64,000 nucleotides of DNA from Lachnospiraceae bacterium (GTDB lineage: Bacteria; Bacillota; Clostridia; Lachnospirales; Lachnospiraceae): contig JAQXFO010000001.1 in NCBI GenBank assembly GCA_029005135.1, positions 1-64,000 on the forward strand, in the 5' to 3' direction. Below the pieces are notes generated by a model that saw only the letters and a program-made list of their open reading frames with translations, searched no databases and was not told where the DNA came from. Position 1 is the first letter of the stretch; each line of letters opens with the position of its first letter. Positions 36,270 to 44,911 of the stretch are shown here, one piece after another. A program made the position numbers and the translations under genes.

Positions 36270-37358
36270 ATGTTTGACAGAATAACCATTACCACACCGG
36301 CCGGCATTGCGGATTATGCCATTATCCTGACCGATACCTTTGACGAGCTGGCTCAGGCCATTCGCGAAACGGGACTCAGACCGGATCGCATCGGCCTGGT
36401 GGCTGACACCAACACGGCCCCCATCTACAGCGCCGCCGTCATGGAAGTTCTCTTTGATATTTGTGACAGCGTCACGCTGCTGACGGTACGCGCCGGGGAA
36501 GCCCATAAGACAACGGAGACGATCAATAGTCTCTACGAACGCATGGCGGAGGCGCATTTTACCCGCAAAAGCCTGCTCGTCTCTCTGGGCGGAGGCGTTG
36601 TGGGCGATATGACGGGTTTTGCCGCGGCCACCTATATGCGCGGGATCCCCTTTGTTCAGATACCGACGACCCTGCTGTCCCAGGTGGATGCCTCGATCGG
36701 CGGCAAGACGGGTGTTGATTTCCAAGGTTATAAAAACATGATCGGAGCCTTCCATATGCCGTCTCTGGTCTACATCAACATCCGGACGCTGCGGACACTG
36801 CCCGCCAGGGAAATTCGCAGCGGAATGGCTGAGATCATCAAGGCGGCTCTGATCAAAGACCGTGACTTCTACGACTGGCAGAAGAAAAACCAGCCGGCCA
36901 TCCGAGCTGCCGAGCCCGCCGTCATGGCGTCTATGATTGGCCGTGCCTGCCGTATCAAACAGGCGGTCGTGGAAAACGATCCTTACGAAGCCGGAGAGAG
37001 AAAGCTTCTCAATTACGGGCACACTATCGGTCATGCCATCGAAAAGGCCTGCCATTTCCGGCTGACCCACGGCGAGTGCGTCGGTCTGGGCATGCTCCTT
37101 GTCAATGAGATCACCTGCCGCCGCGGCACCCTGACACGACTGGAGGCCGATGATATTCAGGGTGTCCTCAAGAGTTTTGATCTGCCTGTCAGACCGGTCG
37201 ATATCGACGTCGCTTCCGTCATCGCCAACACCCGCTCCGATAAAAAGAGAGAAAAGAACACGATCGATTTTGTCGTTCTCAATACCATCGGACAGGCTTC
37301 CATCAGCCGCGATATCACCGAAGAGGATATGCGTGCGGTTCTCGAAAGTTTTTGCTGA
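36270..37358 (+). CDS. aroB: 3-dehydroquinate synthase
   Basis: Second step of the shikimate pathway: NAD- and metal-dependent cyclisation of DAHP to 3-dehydroquinate. The 362-residue protein shows LGGGVVGDMTGFAAATYMRG, PTTLLSQVDASIGGKTGVD and the metal-binding NYGHTIGHAIE. The ATG at 36270 has CAGGAGATTTTT upstream and is preferred over the track ATG at 36240, which lies in the terminator. No other aro gene is nearby; it stands between sepF and lspA. Confidence 0.96.
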   Translation: MFDRITITTPAGIADYAIILTDTFDELAQAIRETGLRPDRIGLVADTNTAPIYSAAVMEVLFDICDSVTLLTVRAGEAHKTTETINSLYERMAEAHFTRKSLLVSLGGGVVGDMTGFAAATYMRGIPFVQIPTTLLSQVDASIGGKTGVDFQGYKNMIGAFHMPSLVYINIRTLRTLPAREIRSGMAEIIKAALIKDRDFYDWQKKNQPAIRAAEPAVMASMIGRACRIKQAVVENDPYEAGERKLLNYGHTIGHAIEKACHFRLTHGECVGLGMLLVNEITCRRGTLTRLEADDIQGVLKSFDLPVRPVDIDVASVIANTRSDKKREKNTIDFVVLNTIGQASISRDITEEDMRAVLESFC

Positions 37359-37370
37359 AGGGATAGGCTT

Positions 37371-37922
37371 ATGAATCCAAAAAATGCTAAAATAAAGTAT
37401 GTCTGGGGGCCGTTTGCGGCGATTACCCTCATCGTCATCCTCCTGGATGTCATGACTAAGATCTGGGCTGCCAAAGCTCTGCCCGGGCATACCCTGACAC
37501 TGATCGACGGCGTGCTGGAACTGAAATACCTGGAAAACACAGGTGCCGCCTGGGGGATGTTTGCCGGTGCCAGATCGTTTTTCCTGGCTGCGACAGTGGT
37601 GGTTTTTCTTCTCATTCTCCTGTATCTGGGGAAAATGCCTGCCGCACGGCGCCATCTGCCGATGACGATCTGCCTGTCGCTGATGTTCAGCGGGGCACTG
37701 GGCAATTTTTATGATCGGTTCGTGCTGCATTATGTGCGTGATTTCATCTATTTTGCCCTGATCGATTTTCCGATCTTCAATGTGGCTGATATTGCCATCA
37801 GCTGTTCCGCTGTCATGCTGGTGATTCTGGTGCTGTTTGTTTACAAGGACGAGGACTTTGCCTTCCTCAGCCGGAAAAAGGCCGGGAAAGCCTCTTCCGC
37901 AGGAGACATGACGCATGAGTGA
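37371..37922 (+). CDS. lspA: lipoprotein signal peptidase (signal peptidase II)
   Basis: A membrane aspartic protease that cleaves prolipoproteins after lipidation, with the DUF3048 lipoprotein one likely client. It has 183 residues and four membrane spans. Family motifs are LENTGAAWG, GALGNFYDR (catalytic D115) and FNVADIAI (catalytic D140). The stop overlaps the rluD-like start by 8 bases, and the lspA-rluD order is conserved in Firmicutes. Confidence 0.96.
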   Translation: MNPKNAKIKYVWGPFAAITLIVILLDVMTKIWAAKALPGHTLTLIDGVLELKYLENTGAAWGMFAGARSFFLAATVVVFLLILLYLGKMPAARRHLPMTICLSLMFSGALGNFYDRFVLHYVRDFIYFALIDFPIFNVADIAISCSAVMLVILVLFVYKDEDFAFLSRKKAGKASSAGDMTHE

Positions 37923-38835
37923 AACTCGACAGTTTGAGACTGCTCCGGAGGATGAGGGCAGCCGTCTTGATAAATATCTGGCGGCGGTGATGCCGGAGCT
38001 GTCGCGGTCCCGTCTTCAGCAGCTTATCGATGACGGCCTGGTCACCATCGGGCTGCGTTCTGTCAAACCGTCCCGCCGTTTGAAGGCAGGGGAAACGGTC
38101 GTTGTCGTCTGTCCCGATCCGGTGCCTCTCGAGGTGCCGGCGGTGGCGATGCCACTCGATATTATTCACGAGGACGAGGATATTCTGATTATCAACAAAC
38201 CCAAGGGGATGGTAGTACATCCGGCCGCCGGCCACACGGACGATACGCTGGTAAACGGCATCCTCCATCACTGCGGCGACGCCCTTTCCGGCATCAACGG
38301 TGTGAAACGGCCCGGTATCGTCCATCGCATCGATAAGGATACGACAGGGACTCTGATTATCTGTAAAAATGACAGAGCTCATCAGATAATCGCCGAACAG
38401 CTGAAAGACCATAGCATAACGCGGCGTTACCGCGGCATCGTCCGCGGCTGTCTGAAGGAGGCGTGCGGGACAGTGGATAAACCTCTGGCCCGGGACAAAA
38501 AGGACAGAAAAAAGATCGCAGTCGATCCTGAAGGCCGCCGTGCCGTTACGCATTACCGCGTGGTACAGCATCTGAAGGGCTGTGATGACTGTGAATTCAC
38601 ACTGGAGACGGGGCGGACGCATCAGATACGTGTGCACATGGCCTCTCTGGGGCATCCTCTTCTGGGAGACAGCGTCTACGGACCAAAGACAAAATCGGAC
38701 AAACTTCAGGGCCAGACGCTGCATGCCATGACAATCGGCTTCCGGCATCCCGGCACCGGCAGCTATGTTGAATATTCGGCAGACTTGCCGGATTATTATA
38801 AAGACCTGTTGCGAAAACTGGGAGGGAAACTATGA
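37915..38835 (+). CDS. rluD: RluA family pseudouridine synthase (RluD-like)
   Basis: Makes pseudouridine in 23S rRNA. The 306-residue protein has an N-terminal S4 RNA-binding domain (SRLDKYLAAVMPELSRSRLQQLI) and the catalytic segment HRIDKDTTGTLI with the active-site aspartate near residue 140. A second RluA-family gene lies at 55135. The position after lspA corresponds to B. subtilis ylyB. The next gene overlaps by 4 bases. Confidence 0.92.
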   Translation: MSETRQFETAPEDEGSRLDKYLAAVMPELSRSRLQQLIDDGLVTIGLRSVKPSRRLKAGETVVVVCPDPVPLEVPAVAMPLDIIHEDEDILIINKPKGMVVHPAAGHTDDTLVNGILHHCGDALSGINGVKRPGIVHRIDKDTTGTLIICKNDRAHQIIAEQLKDHSITRRYRGIVRGCLKEACGTVDKPLARDKKDRKKIAVDPEGRRAVTHYRVVQHLKGCDDCEFTLETGRTHQIRVHMASLGHPLLGDSVYGPKTKSDKLQGQTLHAMTIGFRHPGTGSYVEYSADLPDYYKDLLRKLGGKL

Positions 38836-39464
38836 ATACGATTATCACGATTGGCAGACAGACAGGTTCGGGCGGCCGTTATATCGGCCAGAAGCTGGCG
38901 GAAGAGCTGAACATTCCCTTTTACGACCGCAACCTTCTTCAGAGGGCGGCTAAGGAGAGCGGCTTCTGCGAAGAGATCTTCGAACATCACGATGAAAAAC
39001 CTACCACCAGCTTCCTGTATTCGCTGGTGATGTCCACGGGTATGGGGCTGGCCAACAACGCTTTTACTGATATCCCGCTGGACCACAAGGTCTTTCTTGC
39101 TCAGTTCAATACGATCCGTAAAATCGCCGCAGAGGGGCCCTGCGTGATCGTCGGGCGCTGCGCTGATTACGCCCTGGAGGGGATCTGCGATACCCTGTCG
39201 GTCTTTGTTTATGCGCCTCAGGAGGATCGGGTGCGCCGCATGAAGGAACGCTTCAGCGAGTTAAATGATGCCAAAGCCCTCGATCAGATTACCCGAACCG
39301 ATAAAAAGAGAAGCAGCTATTATAATTATTATGCCAGCAAAAGCTGGGGCGTCGCTTCCACCTACGACCTGTGTCTCAACAGTTCCGCTTTCGGTCTCGA
39401 CGGCACCGCAGACATTATAAAACGGGCACTGGAGAAAAAGGAAGCCGCGAAGACACAACAGTAA
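38832..39464 (+). CDS. cytidylate kinase-like family protein
   Basis: A 210-residue P-loop protein (AAK6/cytidylate kinase-like) beginning IITIGRQTGSGGRYIGQKLAEELNIPFYDR. It has an R-rich lid-like segment (DRVRRMKERF) and a long helical end. The family resembles CMP kinase, but its substrate is not established. True cmk normally lies with rpsA/ispH elsewhere. The start overlaps the pseudouridine synthase stop (ATGA). Confidence 0.85.
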   Translation: MNTIITIGRQTGSGGRYIGQKLAEELNIPFYDRNLLQRAAKESGFCEEIFEHHDEKPTTSFLYSLVMSTGMGLANNAFTDIPLDHKVFLAQFNTIRKIAAEGPCVIVGRCADYALEGICDTLSVFVYAPQEDRVRRMKERFSELNDAKALDQITRTDKKRSSYYNYYASKSWGVASTYDLCLNSSAFGLDGTADIIKRALEKKEAAKTQQ

Positions 39465-39514
39465 GGTGATGAGACGGGGGCCCCGCATCGGGCGTCCCTG
39501 AGGTGACACAGGTT

Positions 39515-41008
39515 ATGAACAAACGCTCGCGCTATTTCAGACTGGGTATGACGGCCTTCCTTGTGGTGGCCGCCAGCCTGCTGTTTTATTTTCTTCTGTT
39601 TAAAACATCGTCCCTGGCCTCCGGCATCAGAACCGTTATTCGTGTTCTGAATCCGGTCGTCTACGGCTTTGCCATTGCCTATATGCTGAATCCGGTCATG
39701 ACCCTGATCGAAAAAGCCATTCTGAAGATCTACACCCTTCAGAAGAGCCGGCCCGGGCGCCGGATGCGTTCCGCAATACGTATGTTTGCCACCTTCTGTT
39801 CTCTGGGACTGGTGATCCTGCTGGTCTACACGCTGTTCTCCCGTATCCTGCCGGAACTTTATGACAGCATCACCGGCATCATCAACAGTCTGCCGACCTA
39901 CATCAGCACCGTCGTGGAGTGGATGGATAATCTGCTGACCAATCAGAACAACGAGTATTTCACGGTGGAAGAGAGCGCCATCATTGACTTCTTCAACAGC
40001 TATTCCGACCGGCTTATGGCATGGCTGAACAACACAGCGGCTCCGAATCTTGAAGATATCATGACGAAGCTGACGAGCTCTGTCTGGCAAATCGTTGTCT
40101 TTTTCAAGAATCTTTTCATCGGTATGATCGTCTCTCTTTATGTCCTGATCTATAAAGACACGATCAAGGCCCGTATTAAGAGGGTGATTTACTGTCTGAC
40201 CAACATCACGACGGGAAATCAGATACTCCACAATCTGCGTTTTGTCGACCGCAAGTTCGGCGGTTTCCTGATCGGCAAGCTTATCGATTCGGCCATTATC
40301 GGCGTCATCTGCTACGTCTGCATGGCCCTGCTGTCAATGCCGTATCCGATGCTGGTGTCGATCTTCATCGGCCTGACCAACGTGATTCCGTTCTTCGGTC
40401 CCTTCATCGGTGCCGTGCCGTCCGTGATTCTGATTTTCTTCGTGGAACCGATCCAGGCCCTGTATTTTATGATCCTGATCCTGGTGCTTCAGCAGTTTGA
40501 CGGCAACTTCCTCGGCCCGAAGATCCTGGGCAACTCCGTCGGCATCTCAAGCTTCATGGTTCTGGTATCCATCACGATCTGCGGCGGCTTCTTCGGTATC
40601 TTCGGCATGATCATCGGTGTACCGCTTTTTGCCGTCATCTCCGCCGTCGGACAGGAATGGATTATCAAATTGTCGATAAAGAAAAAGATCCCGGGAGATG
40701 TGAACGATTACCGGGAACTGTGGAAGATCGATCCTGAGACACGCAAAAGTGTTACGGACAGAACGCCGCGCAGCCGTATTTCCCTCTATGAGGCGATCAA
40801 GTATCAAAGCCGCGATATGCGCGAATGCAGCTACGACATTAATACCAAACCCTGGGATAAGACTGTCGACAGTGTCAGACGGGAAATCGAGTATTCCGAG
40901 TGGTCTCGCCGCATGGAGACATGTGATCCGGTGGAAGAGACCGAGGACTTCGTCTCTTCGAATCCCAAGCTGCACCGTGATGCCGAAACATCAGAAGAAC
41001 ACATTTAG
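39515..41008 (+). CDS. AI-2E family transporter
   Basis: A polytopic membrane protein (497 residues, about eight spans) of the AI-2E/PerM family. Members act as Na+/H+ antiporters or exporters of small molecules; the signalling role implied by the name is unproven for most. Family-like segments are GLTNVIPFFGPFIGAVPSVI and DGNFLGPKILGNSVGISSF. A hydrophilic tail of about 100 residues follows the last span. The ATG at 39515 is preferred over GTG at 39503 because GAGGTGA ends 8 bases before it. The 3' end overlaps the convergent recombinase gene by 4 bases. Confidence 0.92.
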   Translation: MNKRSRYFRLGMTAFLVVAASLLFYFLLFKTSSLASGIRTVIRVLNPVVYGFAIAYMLNPVMTLIEKAILKIYTLQKSRPGRRMRSAIRMFATFCSLGLVILLVYTLFSRILPELYDSITGIINSLPTYISTVVEWMDNLLTNQNNEYFTVEESAIIDFFNSYSDRLMAWLNNTAAPNLEDIMTKLTSSVWQIVVFFKNLFIGMIVSLYVLIYKDTIKARIKRVIYCLTNITTGNQILHNLRFVDRKFGGFLIGKLIDSAIIGVICYVCMALLSMPYPMLVSIFIGLTNVIPFFGPFIGAVPSVILIFFVEPIQALYFMILILVLQQFDGNFLGPKILGNSVGISSFMVLVSITICGGFFGIFGMIIGVPLFAVISAVGQEWIIKLSIKKKIPGDVNDYRELWKIDPETRKSVTDRTPRSRISLYEAIKYQSRDMRECSYDINTKPWDKTVDSVRREIEYSEWSRRMETCDPVEETEDFVSSNPKLHRDAETSEEHI

Positions 41009-42117
41009 GATTCAGACCCTTCGGAGTCAGGAACGGCGGCTTCTTCACGCAGCCGGACGGCTCCGGCGGCTCGGCGGCGCCGTTCATCGTCCATGGCGGC
41101 ATAATGACGCCTGGTGGTATTGACATCCTTATGGCCGAGGACATCGGCCACAAGATAAATATCGCCCGTTTCACGGTAAAGAGCGGTACCGTAAGTGCTT
41201 CGCAGCTTGTGGGGCGTGATCTTTTTGGCGGTTGTTACCGAGGAAGCGTATTTTTCCACCAGATTTTCAACAGCTCTGACGGTCAGACGTTTTTTCTGAG
41301 TGGAATAGAAGAGAGCGTGCTCGTGGCCGGGAACCGGCGTGATGCCGCTGCGGATTTCGAGATAAGCCCGGAGGGCCTTCTCGACCTCTTCGCCGAAATA
41401 AACAATGGCTTCGTTGCCGCCCTTGCGCGTGATGCGGATGCCGTTATTCCTGAAATCAACATCTTCAATATCGAGACCGACACATTCGGAGACACGGATG
41501 CCGGTACCCAAAAGGAGCGTGATCAAAGCCAGATCCCGTTCCTTTGTTTTTTGAAAATAAGCTCTGGCCTGACCTGTCAGTGTATCGCCGGCATGTTCGA
41601 CATGATCCAGAAGGGCTGCTACCTCATCGGCCTCCAATCGAACAATTGTTCGTTCGTGAACCTTCGGCATATCAACCAGAACCGTGGGATTCGTCGTGAT
41701 CATCTGCTGACGATAATAATAGGCATAAAAGCTGCGCAGGGATGATATTTTCCTCTTAAGGCCGCGTTCTCCGTTGGTGTAAGGCTTATTTTGCCCTTCT
41801 GAGGCCTCGGAATCGCCGGGAACGTACACTTTTAAGAATTCCATGTATTCCTCGATGTCACGGGCGTTAACGCGGTCGATGTCCTCCAGTGTGAAGTCTC
41901 TGAGATCATAGGCGGCATACAGCGGATTGGCCCGGCGCAGGAACTGAAAAAAGATGCGGATATCATAGGCATAGGATAACCGTGTTTTCGGCGAGGTGGA
42001 CGCGTCAATAGCCCGGAAATAATCGCGGACAAAAGGCGGCAGCGTTGCCAGAACCTCACGCAGCTTCAGCGTCAGGTCAATGGCTGTTTTCTGATGATAA
42101 GTCTGTCTGTCGGCCAT
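41005..42117 (-). CDS. tyrosine recombinase (Xer/integrase family)
   Basis: A 370-residue site-specific recombinase with an N-terminal SAM-like DNA-binding domain (about 20-145) and a C-terminal catalytic domain. All catalytic residues are present: R208 (GTGIRVSE), K232, H303-xx-R306 (HKLRSTYG), H329 (LGHKD) and Y339 (TTRRHYA). At this length it is nearer to XerS-like enzymes than to the about 300-residue XerC/D. With no other mobile genes or att repeats in sight, a chromosomal role is more likely than an integrase of an element. The ATG at 42117 (CGGAGG upstream) replaces the track start. Confidence 0.9.
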   Translation of the reverse strand: MADRQTYHQKTAIDLTLKLREVLATLPPFVRDYFRAIDASTSPKTRLSYAYDIRIFFQFLRRANPLYAAYDLRDFTLEDIDRVNARDIEEYMEFLKVYVPGDSEASEGQNKPYTNGERGLKRKISSLRSFYAYYYRQQMITTNPTVLVDMPKVHERTIVRLEADEVAALLDHVEHAGDTLTGQARAYFQKTKERDLALITLLLGTGIRVSECVGLDIEDVDFRNNGIRITRKGGNEAIVYFGEEVEKALRAYLEIRSGITPVPGHEHALFYSTQKKRLTVRAVENLVEKYASSVTTAKKITPHKLRSTYGTALYRETGDIYLVADVLGHKDVNTTRRHYAAMDDERRRRAAGAVRLREEAAVPDSEGSES

Positions 42118-42178
42118 GAAAGCATAACCTCCGAAAATCAAAAGGATTCCCGCACAAGCCTTGTTATGGGTTTGATTT

Positions 42179-42207
42179 ATCGTACCACGGCCTGTTTTCG
42201 ATGTCAA
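42179..42207 (-). promoter_or_regulatory. predicted sigma-A promoter for the tyrosine recombinase
   Basis: On the minus strand TTGACA, 17 bases, TACGAT lie about 60-90 bases before the ATG. A short TCGCG/CGCGA hairpin (42222-42234) lies just upstream, after the SRAP gene. Confidence 0.6.
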
Positions 42208-42239
42208 TCTATTCGATAAACTCGCGTTTCGCGAATAAA

Positions 42240-42890
42240 TTAGCGGAGGTCAGGAGCGGTCTTCTCACGGTATCCCGACGGCTTGTCAGAAAAGAGACAG
42301 CTGCTCATAAGTCGGTTGATGATCCCGGTGCAGATTAGGGCTGCCGCTTCCCGCTCATCCGTCAGAAAACGCATCAGATCATCTGTCCCAATAAGAACCG
42401 GCATGCGCGGATGAATGGTGTTCATGCTGTCATTGGCTCCGGTGGTCAGAATCGAAAAGATATCCTCATCGCCGTGACGGTCATAGATACCGGCCAGATA
42501 AAGGACGGGTGAAGTGGGATCTGTCAGGCGGTAACGCCGATGACCGGCATCCCACTCATAGAAACCGGCTGCCGGCAGGACACAGCGCCGATGCTCAAAA
42601 CAGGCGGAAAAGCGCCGGTAACCCCGGAGGCTTTCGGTACGGGTATTGATAATTAGGCCGTGACTTATCGAGGGAAATCCCCATCGCATCCGGCGAAGGA
42701 CAGGTCCGGTTCGGCTGCTGTTCCGGTTATCCCGGCAAGCTGACGGTTCCGTGAGGGCTCCCGCCATCATCCCCGGTGCAACATCACATGCCGCCGGCGT
42801 CTCAGCCGCCTGAGCTGCCGGGGCTGTTGACGGCCACTCTTTGTATACACGTTCCCAGGTATCGCTTTCGATATAAAAACGTCCGCACAT
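42240..42890 (-). CDS. SOS response-associated peptidase (SRAP; YedK/HMCES family)
   Basis: This family shields abasic sites in single-stranded DNA by forming a DNA-protein crosslink through Cys2, then releases itself. Here Cys2 is kept in MCGRF. The other active-site residues are in AAGFYEWD (Glu) and TIHPRMP (His). Length is 216 residues. It shares the transcription unit with the glycosyltransferase upstream and sits close to lexA. No LexA operator is seen directly before it, so SOS control is not shown by sequence. Confidence 0.93.
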   Translation of the reverse strand: MCGRFYIESDTWERVYKEWPSTAPAAQAAETPAACDVAPGMMAGALTEPSACRDNRNSSRTGPVLRRMRWGFPSISHGLIINTRTESLRGYRRFSACFEHRRCVLPAAGFYEWDAGHRRYRLTDPTSPVLYLAGIYDRHGDEDIFSILTTGANDSMNTIHPRMPVLIGTDDLMRFLTDEREAAALICTGIINRLMSSCLFSDKPSGYREKTAPDLR

Positions 42891-42910
42891 AAGGTTGTCT
42901 CACATGACTG

Positions 42911-44179
42911 TCAGCTGAAAAAGATATCATTAAAGGGCATCCGGGAAAGCACGGTCATCAGTTCCCCGGTGGAGCGCAGCACTTCATCGGTGATATGACG
43001 GCGGCGCGGATAGCGTCCGGCACGGTAATTCTCGATAATCACCTCGTAGCGATCATAGGCCCGGCGTATGGCGCTGTCCCAGGAGATATAAAGCTCCTCT
43101 GCTGCTCTCTCGCCGGCCTGCTTCATTGCCTCGGGATACCGGCAGAGAACGGCCAGTTTGGCAGCCAGGGATGCGGCTGTCTCGGTCATCAGGAAGCCGT
43201 TGCGGTCTTCGGTCACATCCTCCGCGGCACAGCTGTCCCTGACAAGAATCGAGGCCAGGGAACTGGCGGCGGCTTCACGGACCACAAGGCCGTTGGTATC
43301 GTAGCTGGAAGGGAACAGGAACAGATCGGCGCGGCAGTACCAGGCCTTCAGGGCCTTTCTGTCACGGACAGCGCCCGTGAAGATTACCTTGTCACCGAGC
43401 TTCAGCTGATCCGCGTAGGCCCGGATATCCAGAGCATCGGCACCGTCACCTATAAAAACCATACGGAAATCCATATTCTGGGATTTCAGGCCTTCCATGG
43501 CATCCAGAATGATGCGGATACCCTTATACCACATCATACGTCCCACAAAGAGAAATACCGGGACGCCATCCGGCAGATCATAGCCCTTGACCGTCTCCCT
43601 GATATAGCCGTCGTCCAGACGGCCAAGCGGCATATCGACACCGTTCGGCATAACGATGTAATCGCCTTCGTAGCCGAGGCTCTTCAGATTATCGCCGGCA
43701 CCGCGGCTGACGGTCCATACCTCATCACAGGCTGAAATGTTGCTGATCATCAGCTTAACAACGTTTTCCGACAAAAGCTTCAGCTTAAAGGCTTTGAGGA
43801 GGTCCACATCGTATTTGGTATGATAGGTAAACACCACCGGGGCCTTCAGCTTAAAGCGTGTCTCCCGGGCAATGAGCAGAGCGGCGCTGGGACAATGACA
43901 ATGCATCAGCTCCGTTTTCTCATTCTTCATGGCCTTTAAAACGGTCGGCGAAAAAGGCACACCGGCCATGTAACCGATAAAATTCCTCACATCCAGGCTC
44001 GGATAACGGATAACGGGAAAAGGAAACTGCTCGTCGCAGGCATCCGGATAATCCGGGGTGATCACCATCGCATGGCCGAGCTCTTTCTCAATAACCGTGG
44101 CGTAATTCACCACGGTATTGGCGACGCCGTCGATCTGCGGCGGAAACGAATCGTTTAATAAGGCGATATTGTGCTTCAT
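42911..44179 (-). CDS. GT4 family glycosyltransferase
   Basis: A 422-residue GT-B enzyme of family 4. The N-terminal acceptor domain shows FPPQIDGVANTVV and TYHTKYDVDLL. The C-terminal donor domain has [16 protein letters not shown] and FPSSYDTNGLVVREAAA, the EX7E region with Asp in the first position. It resembles diacylglycerol glucosyltransferases and PimB-like enzymes, so glycolipid synthesis is a reasonable guess, but the substrate cannot be read from sequence. RBS AAGGAGA and an extended -10 promoter lie upstream. The SRAP gene follows 20 bases downstream. Confidence 0.88.
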   Translation of the reverse strand: MKHNIALLNDSFPPQIDGVANTVVNYATVIEKELGHAMVITPDYPDACDEQFPFPVIRYPSLDVRNFIGYMAGVPFSPTVLKAMKNEKTELMHCHCPSAALLIARETRFKLKAPVVFTYHTKYDVDLLKAFKLKLLSENVVKLMISNISACDEVWTVSRGAGDNLKSLGYEGDYIVMPNGVDMPLGRLDDGYIRETVKGYDLPDGVPVFLFVGRMMWYKGIRIILDAMEGLKSQNMDFRMVFIGDGADALDIRAYADQLKLGDKVIFTGAVRDRKALKAWYCRADLFLFPSSYDTNGLVVREAAASSLASILVRDSCAAEDVTEDRNGFLMTETAASLAAKLAVLCRYPEAMKQAGERAAEELYISWDSAIRRAYDRYEVIIENYRAGRYPRRRHITDEVLRSTGELMTVLSRMPFNDIFFS

Positions 44180-44214
44180 GCGCTTTCTCTCCTTTTAACA
44201 TGGCTGTCGTCAGC

Positions 44215-44223
44215 ATTATACCA
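44215..44223 (-). promoter_or_regulatory. extended -10 promoter for the glycosyltransferase-SRAP unit
   Basis: TGGTATAAT on the minus strand, an extended -10 with a perfect TATAAT but no good -35, about 40 bases before the ATG. Confidence 0.5.
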
Positions 44224-44300
44224 TTAAAACGATCGCCGGCAGAGAAAGAATGCAAAGCAACGGGAAAGGTTTATACAGGGGTATGATTGGAGATAAAGAT

Positions 44301-44337
44301 AGCGGCGGGCGCTTTTCGGGGAGATACGTCCGCCGCT
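44301..44337 (-). terminator. GC-rich hairpin downstream of the yneA-like gene
   Basis: AGCGGCGGACG and CGCCCGCCGCT pair over 11 bases (one G-U) across a 15-base loop. Only a weak T-rich run (ATCTTTATC) follows on the minus strand, so termination is plausible, not certain. Confidence 0.45.
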
Positions 44338-44382
44338 GTCAGGGGTTGACATGACGTTGAGAAGGTGCTGTTGGTTCCTGAA

Positions 44383-44733
44383 TCAGGATACGGTATGGAT
44401 CGGGATGATCAGATAACGGCCGGCATGGATGCTATCGCCTTGCAGGGCATTCGCCTCCCGGATCTCATCGATATAACAGCGGATATCCGTGCCGACCGGT
44501 CGGGTCTCAGAGGCAATGGACCAGAGGGTTTCCCCCTCTCTGATAAGACGGCTGCTGTAGTCGATGCTCTCCTGTCTCTCGATGGCGGCGGCCTGAGCGG
44601 AAACGGCAGTGCCGGCGGCAGCAGCGATGCCGGCCGCGGCAATAAGAATCATGAGAACGATCAGGGTTCTGAAACGGCGTCGTCTGATCTGACGACCCTG
44701 AGTGCGTCGGGATGCGGCTGCGGCAGTTCTCAT
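44383..44733 (-). CDS. yneA: LysM-domain SOS cell-division inhibitor, YneA-like
   Basis: A 116-residue protein with a very basic N-terminus, one membrane segment (about 22-44) that may act as an uncleaved signal, and an extracytoplasmic LysM domain (about 58-112, REGETLWSIASE to IHAGRYLIIP). Size, domain layout and divergence from lexA match YneA of Bacillus, which delays septation during the SOS response. The ATG at 44733 has GGAGGTAACCTC upstream; the longer track start would run into the operators. The promoter is overlapped by LexA boxes. The functional call rests on architecture and context. Confidence 0.85.
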   Translation of the reverse strand: MRTAAAASRRTQGRQIRRRRFRTLIVLMILIAAAGIAAAAGTAVSAQAAAIERQESIDYSSRLIREGETLWSIASETRPVGTDIRCYIDEIREANALQGDSIHAGRYLIIPIHTVS

Positions 44734-44765
44734 GAGGTTACCTCCGATGATCGAATATTTGTTCG

Positions 44766-44779
44766 CGAACATGTGTTCT
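44766..44779. promoter_or_regulatory. LexA operator 1
   Basis: CGAACATGTGTTCT fits the Bacillus-type SOS box (CGAACRNRYGTTYG) except at the last base. It lies over the predicted start of yneA-like transcription and abuts a GTTCGCGAAC palindrome (44761-44770). Confidence 0.8.
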
Positions 44780-44785
44780 GATAAG

Positions 44786-44814
44786 ATACTAACACCCGAA
44801 CAGATGTTTGTCAA
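44786..44814 (-). promoter_or_regulatory. predicted sigma-A promoter for the yneA-like gene
   Basis: Consensus TTGACA, exactly 17 bases, TAGTAT on the minus strand. The spacer contains LexA operator 2. Confidence 0.8.
44797..44810. promoter_or_regulatory. LexA operator 2
   Basis: CGAACAGATGTTTG is a full match to the Bacillus-type SOS box and fills the -35/-10 spacer of the yneA-like promoter, an ideal position for repression. Confidence 0.88.
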
Positions 44815-44822
44815 CCGAAAGT

Positions 44823-44836
44823 CGAACATATTTTCG
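44823..44836. promoter_or_regulatory. LexA operator 3 (imperfect)
   Basis: CGAACATATTTTCG matches the SOS box except for T in place of the first G of the right arm. It abuts operator 4, giving a tandem upstream of the lexA promoter. Confidence 0.55.
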
Positions 44837-44849
44837 GAACAAATGTTTG
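44836..44849. promoter_or_regulatory. LexA operator 4
   Basis: GGAACAAATGTTTG differs from the SOS box only at the first base and overlaps the -35 element of the lexA promoter, consistent with autoregulation. Confidence 0.75.
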
Positions 44850-44875
44850 CTTTCCCCTCATCAATCTGTTAGAAT
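44847..44875 (+). promoter_or_regulatory. predicted sigma-A promoter for lexA
   Basis: TTGCTT, 17 bases, TAGAAT, about 40-65 bases before the lexA ATG. Operator 4 covers the -35. Confidence 0.7.
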
Positions 44876-44911
44876 TAAAACAGACATTCATTAAGAGAAA
44901 GGGGCAGCTCT

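Noticed and set aside
36225-37916. 563-residue minus-strand ORF across aroB and lspA
   Set aside because: It is antisense to two well-supported genes, has no recognisable domain and His/Gln/Arg-rich low-quality composition; long antisense ORFs are common in GC-rich DNA.
41005-42240. Integrated mobile element marked by the tyrosine recombinase
   Set aside because: No tRNA, no flanking direct repeats, no cargo or excisionase, and the surrounding genes are core functions.
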